From positions 3,782,001 to 3,846,000 of the forward strand of contig OZ345352.1 in NCBI GenBank assembly GCA_977006965.1: a DNA stretch of 64,000 bases, given 5' to 3'. Source of the stretch: Phymatolithon calcareum. Its lineage: Eukaryota; Rhodophyta; Florideophyceae; Hapalidiales. Made by a program: the position numbers and the translations under genes. Position 1 is the first letter of the stretch. Each line of letters opens with the position of its first letter. Shown here piece by piece: positions 54,290 through 64,000 of this stretch. Under the pieces are notes generated by a model, which worked only from the letters and a program-made list of their open reading frames with translations, had not been told where the DNA came from and did no database searches.

Positions 54290-54705
54290 ATTTCTGAAAC
54301 GTCCAACTTTTCAATAGCCAAAATATTGGCAAAAACGTAAAATTGTCAATTTTTTTAAATTGCAAAATCTGCAAATTTTAATCTCTGAGAGGACCAATGA
54401 AATCACAGAACGCTATGAATGTGGTCCAATCATTTGGACCGTCTCGTCCAATGAAATCACAGAACACGATGAATGTGGTCCAATCATTTTGAAATCTCCC
54501 CAATGAAATCGCTGACTCGATGAATGTGGTCCAATCATTTCCATAATCTCGTCCAATTAAATTTTTAGAAACATGGGTGTCATAACTCAAGATCTCCGCT
54601 AATACCATAACTAAAGTTATGGAATTGGTGGGCTCGCTCGCTCGCGCAGTACCATAACTTTAGTTTTTCAAGTTAAATTTTGTGAAATGTTTTTTAAAAA
54701 ATTGT
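54290..54705 (+). repeat. Repeat C, copy 3, with CCAAT minisatellite
   Basis: From about 54385 to 54560 there are three to four tandem units of about 52-58 bases, each with CCAATGAAATCACAGA and ATGAATGTGGTCCAATCATT, so two CCAAT pentamers per unit. On the minus strand this reads as a repeated NDWTTFI.FCDFIGR peptide, which I regard as a by-product. A CCATAACTAAAGTTATGG palindrome (about 54602-54619) and the GGCTCGCTCGCTCGCGCAG block follow. Confidence 0.8.
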
Positions 54706-54879
54706 GTTCTAAATTTAACCGACAGATGTTAATTAAATGGTGTTCGAAACTCATATTATAAAAACCAGTTCTGAGTTCGAACTTCTAACATAAGGAATCA
54801 TACTCTCCTGGTTCTGGTTCTAGTACCAATAAAGTGGATTAATCTTTAGAAACTAGGGTGGAAACTGCTGATAGCAGTT

Positions 54880-55790
54880 TCCATTTGTAATTGGAGTTTT
54901 GTAAACGACAGTCGGAGCCATGAAGACAATGTCAGTATGGTACACATAGCTTCTGAACGGATTTCTGGGACCGGAACTTAGCACGTGTGGAGAATCGTTG
55001 GTTGCAGATTAATATGATTCATTTGAGCGAATGTTGTTGACTAAGATTCCGAGAGCGTGGTGGTCTGTTGGAGAGGAAGATATATCCATGAGTAACTTTG
55101 CAGACATCTGGTGTCTGCAAATTCCATTACGGAGCTTGCTGGTCTTTTGTTGGATGGGCGTTGGACACATGCACGTGGTAAGATCGGTAGAATGATGGCA
55201 CTGAAATCGGAGTTTGATTGTTCGCTGACACTTACGGATGAATTATTCCACAAATAATCCGACAGAGCTTCGAATTGCTTTAGAAAGGGATACAATTGTC
55301 GTGGGGAAGAGTAACGGAAGGGCAGTGACCGTTTCTGTTCTCAGTGTGCGGACGACTGTTCAACATAAGAACGGAGAACTCAATTGTAGAAGCGTACTTG
55401 AAAAGCGTGGAACGGCACACACGAAAGACGAATTTTCGATTCGTGAATGTGTTTTTCCAAGGTTCGCAAAGCGCGCAGATCATAGAGATGTCCGTGGGAG
55501 GGTATTGCGATGCAGTTGATTGTTCTTCATGTTGACGTTTTGTCGCATCACGCGCATCAGGCGCAGACAGTGATGTTGTAGTCGCAGATTCGTCGACATG
55601 TGACATATTGAAGCGGCTGAAAGTACATTCTGACCTTGTATTGTGCGTTTCATTTTCTGCTTCGTCAAGAACAATTGTCTCAGGGTCGGATGATGGATCG
55701 ATCAAAATCTGAGAATGGGAGACATTTGAGTCGCCAGTGCGTGTTCTCGAAGGGCACAGTAAGGGGGTAACGGGCGTTGCTGTTAGCAGC
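54880..55790 (+). pseudogene. NB-ARC-WD40 relic, block 2 part A
   Basis: This is the paralogue of 41530-42425 with the same layout: degraded helical linker (about 55110-55320), then the GRVTEGQ-type segment, VDCSSC and a first WD repeat near 55690. The sequence before it (GTTCTGAGTTCGAACTTCTA, ATACTCTCCTGGTT) is shared with 41405-41450, so the duplication includes the upstream flank. It is heavily frameshifted. Confidence 0.65.
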
Positions 55791-58696
55791 GGATGCACTA
55801 GTGTACGTGTCTGTGAGGATGTTTATGACGCACGCGAAACAAGATGCTGCGAAGTATGGGCTTGCAGAAATCACCGGGAACGTGAGAAAGAGTCTTGTGA
55901 TGATCCTAAAGAGTTGCAGCGGGTTGCCGATAGCGTTGCAAGTTGCAGGAAGCGCAGTTGTTTTCCTCGCAAGTGAACATGGAGATTTTGAAGGTGCATG
56001 TGGCGAATATGCTTCAATGCTGGAGAAGTATAGCATTGAATTTGGGGAAGAGCAAGGCCCAGGGGGCCGGAGCTTGAACGTAGAACTCGCCCTCAGCCTT
56101 AAGATCTTGGAAGCTAGATTTGTAAAGCTGCAGAGAACGCATGGTGTTGTGGTGGACCACACGATCACCGATCTGTACACAAGTCTTGGCGTGCTGCGAA
56201 ACCAGACTTGGATGCCCATTTCAGTCTTGAGCCGAATGTGGAACATCGACAAAGGTGTTTTGTTTGGCAGTCGTGCGCCTTCTCAACGGGTTGAGTCTTC
56301 GCAAGCTCACTTTTCGGGAAGATGGAGAAGGTCGGGCGAAAGAAGGTGGTCTTCTGCTGCACGATCTACAATTGAAGTTTTGTAAACGACAGGGGGAAAG
56401 GATGAAGACAAGTTCGATATGTCATACACAGCTTCTGAATTGATATCTGTCATCGAAGCTGGACATATTTGAAGATTTGTTGATTGGAGATCAAGGTGAT
56501 TCATTTGAGTGAACGTTGTTGGCACAGGTATCGAGACCATGGTGGTCCGTCGGAGAGGACGGATTTATTTTTGTGGAACTTGGCTGACTCCTCTTGTCTG
56601 CAGATTTGATGATGGAGCTTGGCATTCTTACGTTGAATGCGCGTTCGACTTATGCACGTGGTGATATCAGTGAGATGTTGGCACTGAAAGCAGCCTTTGA
56701 CTTTCTGCTGACGCTTGAGGACGAACTTATTCCACAAAGAGTGAGACAGAGCTTCGAATTGCTTTGGAAAGCGATACAATTATCGAGGGGATGAGTAACG
56801 GAAGGACAGCGACTGTTTCTGTTCCAAGTGTGCGGACGGTTGTTCAACATAAGGACGGAGAATGCGGTTGTAGGCGCGTAATTGAAAATCGTCGAATCGT
56901 ACACACGAAAGTCGTATTTGCAACCCGTGAACGCGTTTTTTCTAGATTTGCACAGCGCGCAGATCATGGAGATCCCCGTGAGAGGAAAGTGCTGGATAGT
57001 TGATTACCCTCCGTGTGGAAGTTTTGTCGCATCAAGAGCAGGAAGTGATTTTGTAGTCGTAGATGCGTCGACAGGTGACATATTGAAGCGGCTGCAAAGA
57101 CACAGACGGTAAGATGCTTATCGTTTCCTGCTGCATTCAAAACAATCGTCAATGGGTCGGATGACAAATCGATCGCAGTCTGAGAATGGGCAACAACTGA
57201 GTTGCCAGTGCGCGTTTTCGAAGGGCACAGCGAGCGAGTATGGGGCGTTGCTGTGAGTAGCGATGGTGAGAAGATACTTCCGTGCACTGAGGATCGTACG
57301 CTGATGATTTGGGAGGCGAGCATCGCTGCACAGATTCGAGAAGTCCTGCAGCAGTGGAGTGTCGATTGTGTCGCTGTTTCGAATGATGACCAATCGATTG
57401 CAATAGGTCTGATTGATAGAACACTGAAAGTTTTGGACAGTTGCACAGGGAGCTCTATATTCAAAGATGCTGACGCGTACGGGGATTGCGTAATTTCTGT
57501 TGCATTCAGTGGGACGGGCCAACGGTTGGTGACGGGATCAGATGACAATACAATTCGTGTGTGGCACAACGGAGCATGGACGAGTATCGGTCAGCCGTTT
57601 GAAGGATACACGGTTTGGGTGAATTGTGCTAGATTCAGTCCTGATGGAAGTCAAATTGCATCAGTATCCCATCATGGCACTGTTCGATTGTGGGACGCCA
57701 ACAATGGGAGAAATTCGTGGTCATCCGCAAGTGTGCACGGCTACGAAACAAGAGCTGCGTTTACTCCTAACTGGGAAAAATAATTTCCGGGACTTTTGAT
57801 TGTATTGTTTGCATTTGGGACACACGCGTGGAAGCGAAAGCAACTGAGTTTGAATGTGGACATTCCGCACGGGTGTGGGCCGTTTCATTAAGCCGCGATG
57901 GTTTTCGAGTTGCGTCTGTGTCGGAAGATGGAACGGTACGTTTATGGGACTCGTGCACGGGCAATCAGATTGGTAGCTCAATGGAAGGGCAAACTGATGA
58001 AGTGCATTCCGTTTCGTTCAGTGATGATGGGCGACAGGTGGTCTCCGGTTCTCGTGACAGAACTCTTCGCCTGAGGGATGCAGAGATGTTTACTCAAATT
58101 GGGAACTTTCTTCAAGGTCACAAAGTTGCGGTGTTTTGTTCAGCTCGGATGGTCAACGGATCGTTTCGGGATCGGTGGACAAAACTGTTCGCATCTGCGA
58201 CGTCGAATCAGGAATGCAAATTGAAGATGCATTGGAAGAGCACAAGACGGATGTTGAGGCGGCATCTGAAAGCGGTGACGGGTCTCACGTTGTGTCCCGA
58301 GGCCGTGATGGCGTTGTCATCATTTGCAATTGAGACAAGCGAAATTTTGTTCGGAACTCGCGCCAAGGATCGGATGATTGTAAAGGTGAAACGTCGAGCG
58401 AGCATGGCGTGGACACTAAATATGAAGTGACGGACACGGAAGCAGAGGTGATTGTTCGGAATTGTGGACAGCAAATGCCGCATGTATGGCCCCATTCTTT
58501 CCCCACATATACGGCAGAAGCATACGGCCGCAATTTCTCGGTTTACGCGAACGTACCCGCAGAAGACACTCTGTTTTGGAATTTCCTGTTCGCTTGTGAA
58601 TCCTCCTGGCAATACAGTGAAGAAAGCAAGGTTTTTGTCGGTAGACTGCAGAGCGGGGCAGTCACTATATGTCATTTAATGGTGAAAGATGCATAA
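55791..58696 (+). pseudogene. NB-ARC-WD40 relic, block 2 part B
   Basis: The ARC segment (VRMFMTHAKQDAAKYGLAEI, CSGLPIALQVAGSAVVF), winged helix (LYTSLGVLRNQTWMPISVLS), linker and WD40 repeats occur in the same order as in block 1. The longest open WD40 stretch, 57202-57783, carries GHSERVWGVAVSSDGEKI and SGTGQRLVTGSDDNTIRVWH. 57828-58430 adds GHSARVWAVSLSRDGFRVAS and FSDDGRQVVSGSRDRTLRL, a repeat that block 1 has lost. The tail ends GAVTICHLMVKDA at 58696. Frameshifts near 57115, 57780 and 58130 make it a pseudogene, although less decayed than block 1. Confidence 0.72.
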
Positions 58697-58699
58697 GTA

Positions 58700-59360
58700 C
58701 GGACCGCAGCACCTCCGTTTCGCATCGACCTATGCGTAAAAATGCCGTTTGTCTCCTGTCATCCGTGAACGGTTCGAACGCTAGAACGATTTTCAACTCA
58801 AGCATAGCACTACAGCAGTTTGACACCGTAGAACGATACGTTCAGTGAAGCGGTTCCACATATTGGGCGCACTACGAAATTACAAATTCTGTCGGACTGT
58901 TGTATATGTCGTACGCTCCTCAGTCTCCTGTGCCGGATTATTCTGCGCCAATTCAATAAATAATACAAGCCTGCGTCAACCCTTTCGACAGCACCGGAAC
59001 TCATCATGCTGGTGGCACGCAATGCCAAATGCCTCGCCAAGCTTCGAACGCGCGAGTAGTCATTTCCGGAAGTCATGCATGAGGCCTTAATTCGCGCCGC
59101 AAATGAGCCACGTTGTCAAAACTTACCGTGCACTCCACTACCTGAGGTTCATTGACCGGAACGGCTATGCTTTTCTCACCACCGGCAGCATGTTCTCGGT
59201 CCCTAACCTTGCAGCAGCCTCCGCCAAACTTCCACGACCGCCTCTTGTTACTTGCCCATACTCAGCTTGAACTTCTTCTCGGGTAAGGCTGACTCGTATG
59301 CGACTGTGGCCATCCACAACCCTGCCCGCGGTGAACAAGGTGTTGCATGTCAGACTGAGC
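58700..59360. other. Intergenic with short coding-like stretch
   Basis: A plus-strand frame at 59104-59268 (MSHVVKTYRALHYLRFIDRN, SVPNLAAASAKLPRPPLVTC) is coding-like but only 54 residues. GGGTAAGGC at 59280 could be a splice donor. No family is recognised. Confidence 0.3.
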
Positions 59361-59363
59361 CTC

Positions 59364-59942
59364 CTAGAATCGGTGCATGTGTATTGAAACGCATGCGCTA
59401 CTGTCGACATCAACTGGGAGTAGTGCTCCTTTGCCGTATGGACCAGGCCCCATTGAGTTCGATGCTGTTATCCTGGGACGGATCGCAGAGGTTCTGCAGT
59501 GTGAATCGGTGAGAGAATACTCAGTGGAAGAGAATCGGAGCGGCACAAGTTCGATTTCAGTTCTCATTGGCACTGCTTCGCGAAGCAACTGTTGCGTATA
59601 AAACTTAAACTCCACCGGTAATAGGGCACCGTCAAGAAATGGGCACATAGCACCTTTGCCGGGCAACGAAGTTGAAGGCTGGTGAACTCGGTCCAAGCGC
59701 ATGTAGAAGCCTTTGCTGAGGGTTGAAAGTAGTGTTGCAACGTGCTTCTTGATCATGGCGCCATTTCTCGTGTACCATGGGTTCAAATTTGCGAGACGAT
59801 TTTCGACGCCCTCGAACACGTCGCGCATGAACTCTTTCGGCAGACCGATTTCGGTCAATGTTGACATCAACATTGGAATCATGTAGTCTATGACAAACGT
59901 AAGTTGACGGACGAGAAGGGAAGGTTGGCGTCGTTGGGGCAC
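59364..59942 (-). CDS. Hypothetical protein
   Basis: The 192-residue open frame begins MPQRRQPSLLVRQLTFVIDY and includes EIGLPKEFMRDVFEGVENRL and KHVATLLSTLSKGFYMRLDR. The N-terminal half is amphipathic-helix-like. The C-terminal half repeats a GALLPV phrase twice (FLDGALLPVEF and GKGALLPVDV). No signal peptide or recognised domain is present. Its start overlaps the opposite-strand frame that leads into the bromodomain relic by about 40 bases, so at most one of the two is likely real. The gene is unrecognised. Confidence 0.35.
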   Translation of the reverse strand: MPQRRQPSLLVRQLTFVIDYMIPMLMSTLTEIGLPKEFMRDVFEGVENRLANLNPWYTRNGAMIKKHVATLLSTLSKGFYMRLDRVHQPSTSLPGKGAMCPFLDGALLPVEFKFYTQQLLREAVPMRTEIELVPLRFSSTEYSLTDSHCRTSAIRPRITASNSMGPGPYGKGALLPVDVDSSACVSIHMHRF

Positions 59943-60199
59943 TGGATCAGCGTATGTGGAACTGACGCATTTAGAGTTTGGACATCCGAGCGGGATTGTG
60001 GTGTTTGGAAAGCTTTGAAAAAAGAAAATCGGTCCTGTCGAACATGGAATTTGGTGTGCAGTGGAATGCTCCGCCTTTCAATGCCTTGGGCTGCGGGGCA
60101 CGTGCCGCTGGGATCGGTCAGTCCATTGGGCGCAATTCGAAGAAGGTATGGAACGTTTACTTCTCTGCTTGCGGGGCTGTATGGCGAAATGCAAAGCTA

Positions 60200-61088
60200 T
60201 TCCGAGAAGGATATTCCCCTCGAGCGCGATTTTATCTTGGCTCAGGTGAAAAACCTTAATCATCCACTGCTCAACACCGCCCGCTTCGTACGCGAGCTGG
60301 AGGACAAACTGCCCGGTTCTCGCACGTTGGCCGGTGCGGTTAGCAGGAAAAGTGCATCTGCACCTTCACCTGCAGTTCAGTTCCTCAACTCATCCGGTCA
60401 TTGCTGTCCCCAGCCTCGACTGGACGAGACTGGGGAGGCGCGTATGGAAAAAAGGCTGAGAAAGCTTTAGATACAATTTCGAAACAGAAGAATTAATATC
60501 CATTTCGAGAACCAGTCGACCCGTTGCGCATGGCTGGGCCAACGATTTCGATCGCATCGCCAATTCCATGGACTTTGGCACAATTAAGGCTAAAAATTGA
60601 ACGCGGGAATCATTATAAAACTGCAGTTGATCTCGCCAATCATGTCCAACTTGTCGCTGCCAACTGTCGTGAATACAATGGCCCCTCACAAAACTTCGCG
60701 AATTGGAGAAGAAGTTCGAAAACATCATGTGTGACGCTGAAAAAGAAAAGCGTGCAAGCATGGAAATACGTCGCAACGGCACCAGTGTTAAAAAGTGTCG
60801 CGCCAGCGAGTCGGTGGGTGGTTCATCCAAAAGCGGTGCTAAAAATGGTTCTATGTTTCACGCAAAATTACTACTAGCAACGAAATGGCGGCACCACCTG
60901 TGGAAAAAGTTGAGGGTGCACTAGAAGTCGAGGAGAAGACGTGCGCCAGAACCATTCCGGAGCAATGCCCTAAGAGGGCACAAGCGGGAAGCAAGTACTG
61001 TTCAGATGAATGCGGTCCGCAATATGGTGCGGCAAAGAACTTGCTTAGAAGGCTGCCAAGGTCGTGCATGGTCAGGGTGAGAGAATAG
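60200..61088 (+). pseudogene. Bromodomain protein relic with CFP1-like C-terminal zinc motif
   Basis: Reading across frames gives KDIPLERDFILAQVKNLNHP and ALDTISKQKN, then the bromodomain start YPFREPVDP and GWANDFDRIAN.MDFGTIKA. The IERGNHYKTAVDLANHVQLV, NCREYNGPSQNFA and LEKKFENIM blocks follow. Further on CARTIPEQCPKRAQAGSKYC and SDECGPQYGAAKNLL match the cysteine-rich C-terminal motif found in CXXC1/CFP1-type proteins. Bromodomains read acetyl-lysine and CFP1 is a COMPASS subunit, so the ancestor was probably a nuclear chromatin protein. At least four frameshifts are needed and no start is visible. Confidence 0.6.
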
Positions 61089-61200
61089 TGGGGCGTCGTG
61101 TGCTGTTCAGATGAGAGAAACTATAATTTCACATTTCCCTCTCTGTCGGAAAAAGTGGAACATGAATTACTTTACAGTATCTAGTGGAATTGCTGATTGT

Positions 61201-61247
61201 TTCTCATCGGGACGCGATCCGTGCGCCGGATTCCGTCCCGATGAGAA
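61201..61247. repeat. 14-bp perfect hairpin
   Basis: TTCTCATCGGGACG (61201-61214) pairs with CGTCCCGATGAGAA (61234-61247). The 19-base loop contains a second imperfect pair (GATCCG/CGGATT). Function unknown. Confidence 0.8.
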
Positions 61248-63575
61248 AAATTTTGTTCCACCCAAAAAACTTGGAACACGTTTCGTTAGGTTGGAGTCGA
61301 AATCGCATCGTACACTGTATACATTAATGTGCGCACGCTCTGTATCATATTCGTTCACAATTACATACACTCTCGTGACTAAGTCTCGAGGATGATGTAC
61401 ATTACAGACTACTGTAGAATGCGGGATCTTGTTTGCCGAACTCCTCCGTCACTGGTCTGTAAATGATGGACATTTCCTGGTTTGAATGTAGTGCCAAGCC
61501 AAGGGAGCGCTCGCAGAACGAATACGTATAACGCCTTGACCGCTTTTTCAACACCGGTACTTCTCTCAAGTGCTTGTATCGGAGGTGCTCCTCATTTGCG
61601 GACAGTACTTGCGCCGACTTCGAGTTCTTGTCGCGTTAGTGTTACTGTCCTTTCTCGTTCCTCGTCGCCGTAAGATTTACCGGCCAGTACTATATACATT
61701 CTCCGTCGCTTATCGTGGGCCGTGTTAGCGTGGTAAGCAATCTGACCTTCCCATTTGGGTCTCCGCTTACCTATCCATGTTAGGTCATCTTGAATCCAGT
61801 GTGTTGTCTCTGTTTAGTATTTATGGTCTTCGACCAACCTCAGAAGGTGAGGGTATCCATCAACGACCAAGTAAACCTTGTTATTCAACGTCAAACATCG
61901 GAGCTGTCATTGTTCAACCACGCATATCCGGCCATTCCCATGGCGGCCCCTGGCATGACCGGTTCTATAACTACCACGGAAATTTTGCCTGTGGTAGAGT
62001 TTGTTTTCACCTGAAGAGGGTCCTGTGACCTTGTTTGGCACATGGAGTAAAGTTATCAGATACTTTGATGTCACCAAGTCGAAAACACGAGTACTTTTTA
62101 TTTTTTTACTCTTCAGAACGGACAAGAAGGCGTCGCCTCCTGGCAGTGTTCTTAGGAGCAATCTCAGAACAGTTTATTGCTACTTCTCTAAGGAGTATTG
62201 AAAGCGTTTGTACGAAAATCGTTGCCCCTCAGTACTAAATATGGTATTTTGCTCTCATATATGAGCATCTATCCATTGTAGCCTAACATATGGAGTTCTC
62301 TGCACAAATTTGTAAAAAAGGCCAGACAGAAAGGTGAGGAATTATGTCAATAGAACACAATATCTAAAACAGAACCAAATCCCAGTTTAATATTCACAAG
62401 ATTAGCACAAGTTATATATTCACCCTTATGCTTCCACCAGACTTTATTGTACCGTAAAGCTCCAATGATTAAGTCCCCGGGGACTGAAGGGCTTCACCCT
62501 GTGTTTTCGTTCACAGATTGCTAAAAAATAAGACTGAAAACCTAGAAGCCGAATTAATCAACACCTCCATGTTAATGCAATACGATTCGTTTTCGTAGAT
62601 ATTAGGGGCGACCAGAAGCTCAAGAAGCTGTCCAGAGGTTCTCATTTAATACAGTAAAAGGAAAACTTGCGAATAATACTCTGATTTCCGGGTCTCGTCA
62701 CTGCTCATCGTCTGCCTCGGATATATACCACAGCGTTTCCACACTCAAAAGCCTGTGAAAGTGAAAAATTGTATTGCACTGTCTTTCTTTGCTTTTCAGA
62801 TAAATTCTAGGTCTCCGGCATATGATATGATAATCCACGCCATACATACATACGTCGTTTTTGATATTGTATTATCAGATACAGTGGGGGAGTGTTGCAT
62901 CACAGTCAGCGTCATAATTCATGGATTATTTCTCCAGTGCTGGTCAGTATTTTGGGAGTCATTGTCTTCCTCCTCGTACGTTAAGCCATTATTATGGCCA
63001 TTATGCTCTCTTTTATCGTCTAGAAAGGCTCACTGAAGAACGTGGACCAGAAATGTTCAGTTGAAAGAGCTTTTGGCATTTCGTTAAGGAATCGTGCCGG
63101 TGTTACTTGCTCTCATTTCACGGGGGAAGTGCCTGGTTGTTCTCTGCGAGGTAGGCGAACTACAGAATCAGAAAACTTTATGATGTCCACATTTCAGCCT
63201 ACATTAACTCCGGACTTGGAGAGTTTAGTGTTAATTGGAACTGTAGAAAGAGCCTTCTCATGAGGTCATTCGTATCCACAAAATCTTCGAGAAGTTCCAT
63301 TCAAAGGCTGGGCAACTTATTACCTGGCTTCAAATCCTCACTGCCGATTTCTATTCTTTCACTTTTGGTACTAATTATGTAACAAACTCTATAGATCTAT
63401 TCGCTTCCATCTTTTCACTGGATTAGGGAAACTTGCAGATCTCTAGAGCGTCCAGTGATACTAAATTCTGTTCAAACGAAACTTCTTTAAGATCGACACA
63501 TCGGATTATAGGGTGGTTGACCGTTTGAAGAAGTGCAACCTTCTTCTGAACCGTTCCGAAGGCGATTTCCCCTGC

Positions 63576-63637
63576 TATAAAAGAGAATTCTGTAACGCCT
63601 CAATGTTGATTAGAAAGAACACTGAGGTGTTACAGAA
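63576..63637 (+). repeat. TATA-like box and 20-bp hairpin
   Basis: CTATAAAAG (about 63575-63583) is followed at once by TTCTGTAACGCCTCAATGTT (63588-63607), which pairs with AACACTGAGGTGTTACAGAA (63618-63637) with two mismatches and a ten-base loop. A hairpin transcript is possible but unsupported otherwise. Confidence 0.5.
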
Positions 63638-64000
63638 TAGACTTTCGGTTTTTTTAATTCATGATCGATGATCGATGCCCTTGTCTCTGGTAAGAGACGA
63701 AGCAAGCCGTTTAATTTGGGAAATATCACCCTCAAGTTTTCAAACCGCAAGGTGCAGGCTAGATTCAAAATCATTGAAATTGTGTTTATCGAATCTAGAG
63801 ATTAACTCGCATTATTTATTTTATCTCCTTGCGTTGCGTGGCTTCTCGCAAGCTCAGGTGTTTACAACTTTTACTCAATAACAGAACTGTAAATTGTTTG
63901 GATCTCGGTTCAGGGCACTACCACAAACATTAGAACAGACTAGATCAATATTTCCAACTCCAGCTTCTTGGAAAGCGGGATATCACCATCAGTGGATTTC

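Larger units (their letters stand above)
61090..64000. other. No recognised gene to the window end
   Basis: ORFs are short and show no domain resemblance. The frame 61790-62014 (VFDQPQKVRVSINDQVNLVI ...) and 63042-63263 (SLRGRRTTESENFM ... GTVERAF) are the most coding-like; the ending of the latter distantly recalls the hAT dimerisation region. Two hairpins are listed separately. Confidence 0.4.

Noticed and set aside
54378-54608. Minus-strand ORF with repeated NDWTTFI.FCDFIGR peptide
   Set aside because: The repetition comes from the CCAAT minisatellite; it overlaps no start context and unit lengths vary in a way that would shift frame.

Overview
The window looks like a repeat-rich, gene-poor stretch of a eukaryotic nuclear genome. 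The evidence is a mitochondrial-type (class 2) dihydroorotate dehydrogenase, secretory type I membrane proteins, Ty3/gypsy, non-LTR and piggyBac elements, chromodomain, Tudor-like and bromodomain modules, and no operons or Shine-Dalgarno context. The few intact genes have no introns. Compact intron-poor genes inside a large transposon graveyard, plus Sel1, PAN and NB-ARC-WD40 families, are compatible with a multicellular red alga. That assignment is an inference; a stramenopile or oomycete-like host is not excluded.

Layout. 1-9.1 kb holds two copies of a PAN/apple single-pass membrane protein gene, separated by reverse transcriptase (RT) relics, a non-LTR element with RNase H (4.8-6.7 kb) and a small inverted-repeat transposon. 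9.2-10.4 kb is an intact dihydroorotate dehydrogenase gene, the one clear housekeeping gene. 10.4-15.4 kb is mostly repeat debris. 15.5-22.4 kb is a decayed Sel1-repeat gene split by three retrotransposon insertions, one of which carries a fourth inside it; three of the four insertions have perfect 13-15 bp target-site duplications. 22.6-24.5 kb holds two convergent RT relics, and 24.5-25.9 kb a long pyrimidine-rich degenerate minisatellite. 28.3-30.8 kb is a nearly complete piggyBac-like element. 31.7-37.5 kb is a young Ty3/gypsy chromodomain LTR retrotransposon with a perfect 5-bp duplication and two almost identical LTRs. 38-41 kb contains strong palindromes and gypsy/RT fragments. 41.5-46.0 and 54.9-58.7 kb are paralogous blocks of decayed NB-ARC-WD40 genes that share an odd internal fusion and the same upstream repeat. 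The remainder holds a second Sel1 relic (about 49 kb), a pseudouridine synthase relic (about 53 kb) and a bromodomain/CFP1-like relic (60-61 kb).

Function. Only the dihydroorotate dehydrogenase, the two PAN proteins and possibly one or two unrecognised ORFs look like candidates for working host proteins. Most of the rest is transposon biology. Two element families carry chromatin-reader-like modules: a Tudor-like domain set inside the RNase H domain of the non-LTR family, and a chromodomain at the end of the gypsy integrase. The gypsy LTR also carries an array of heat-shock-factor type 5-bp modules upstream of its TATA box, which makes heat-inducible transcription a testable prediction.
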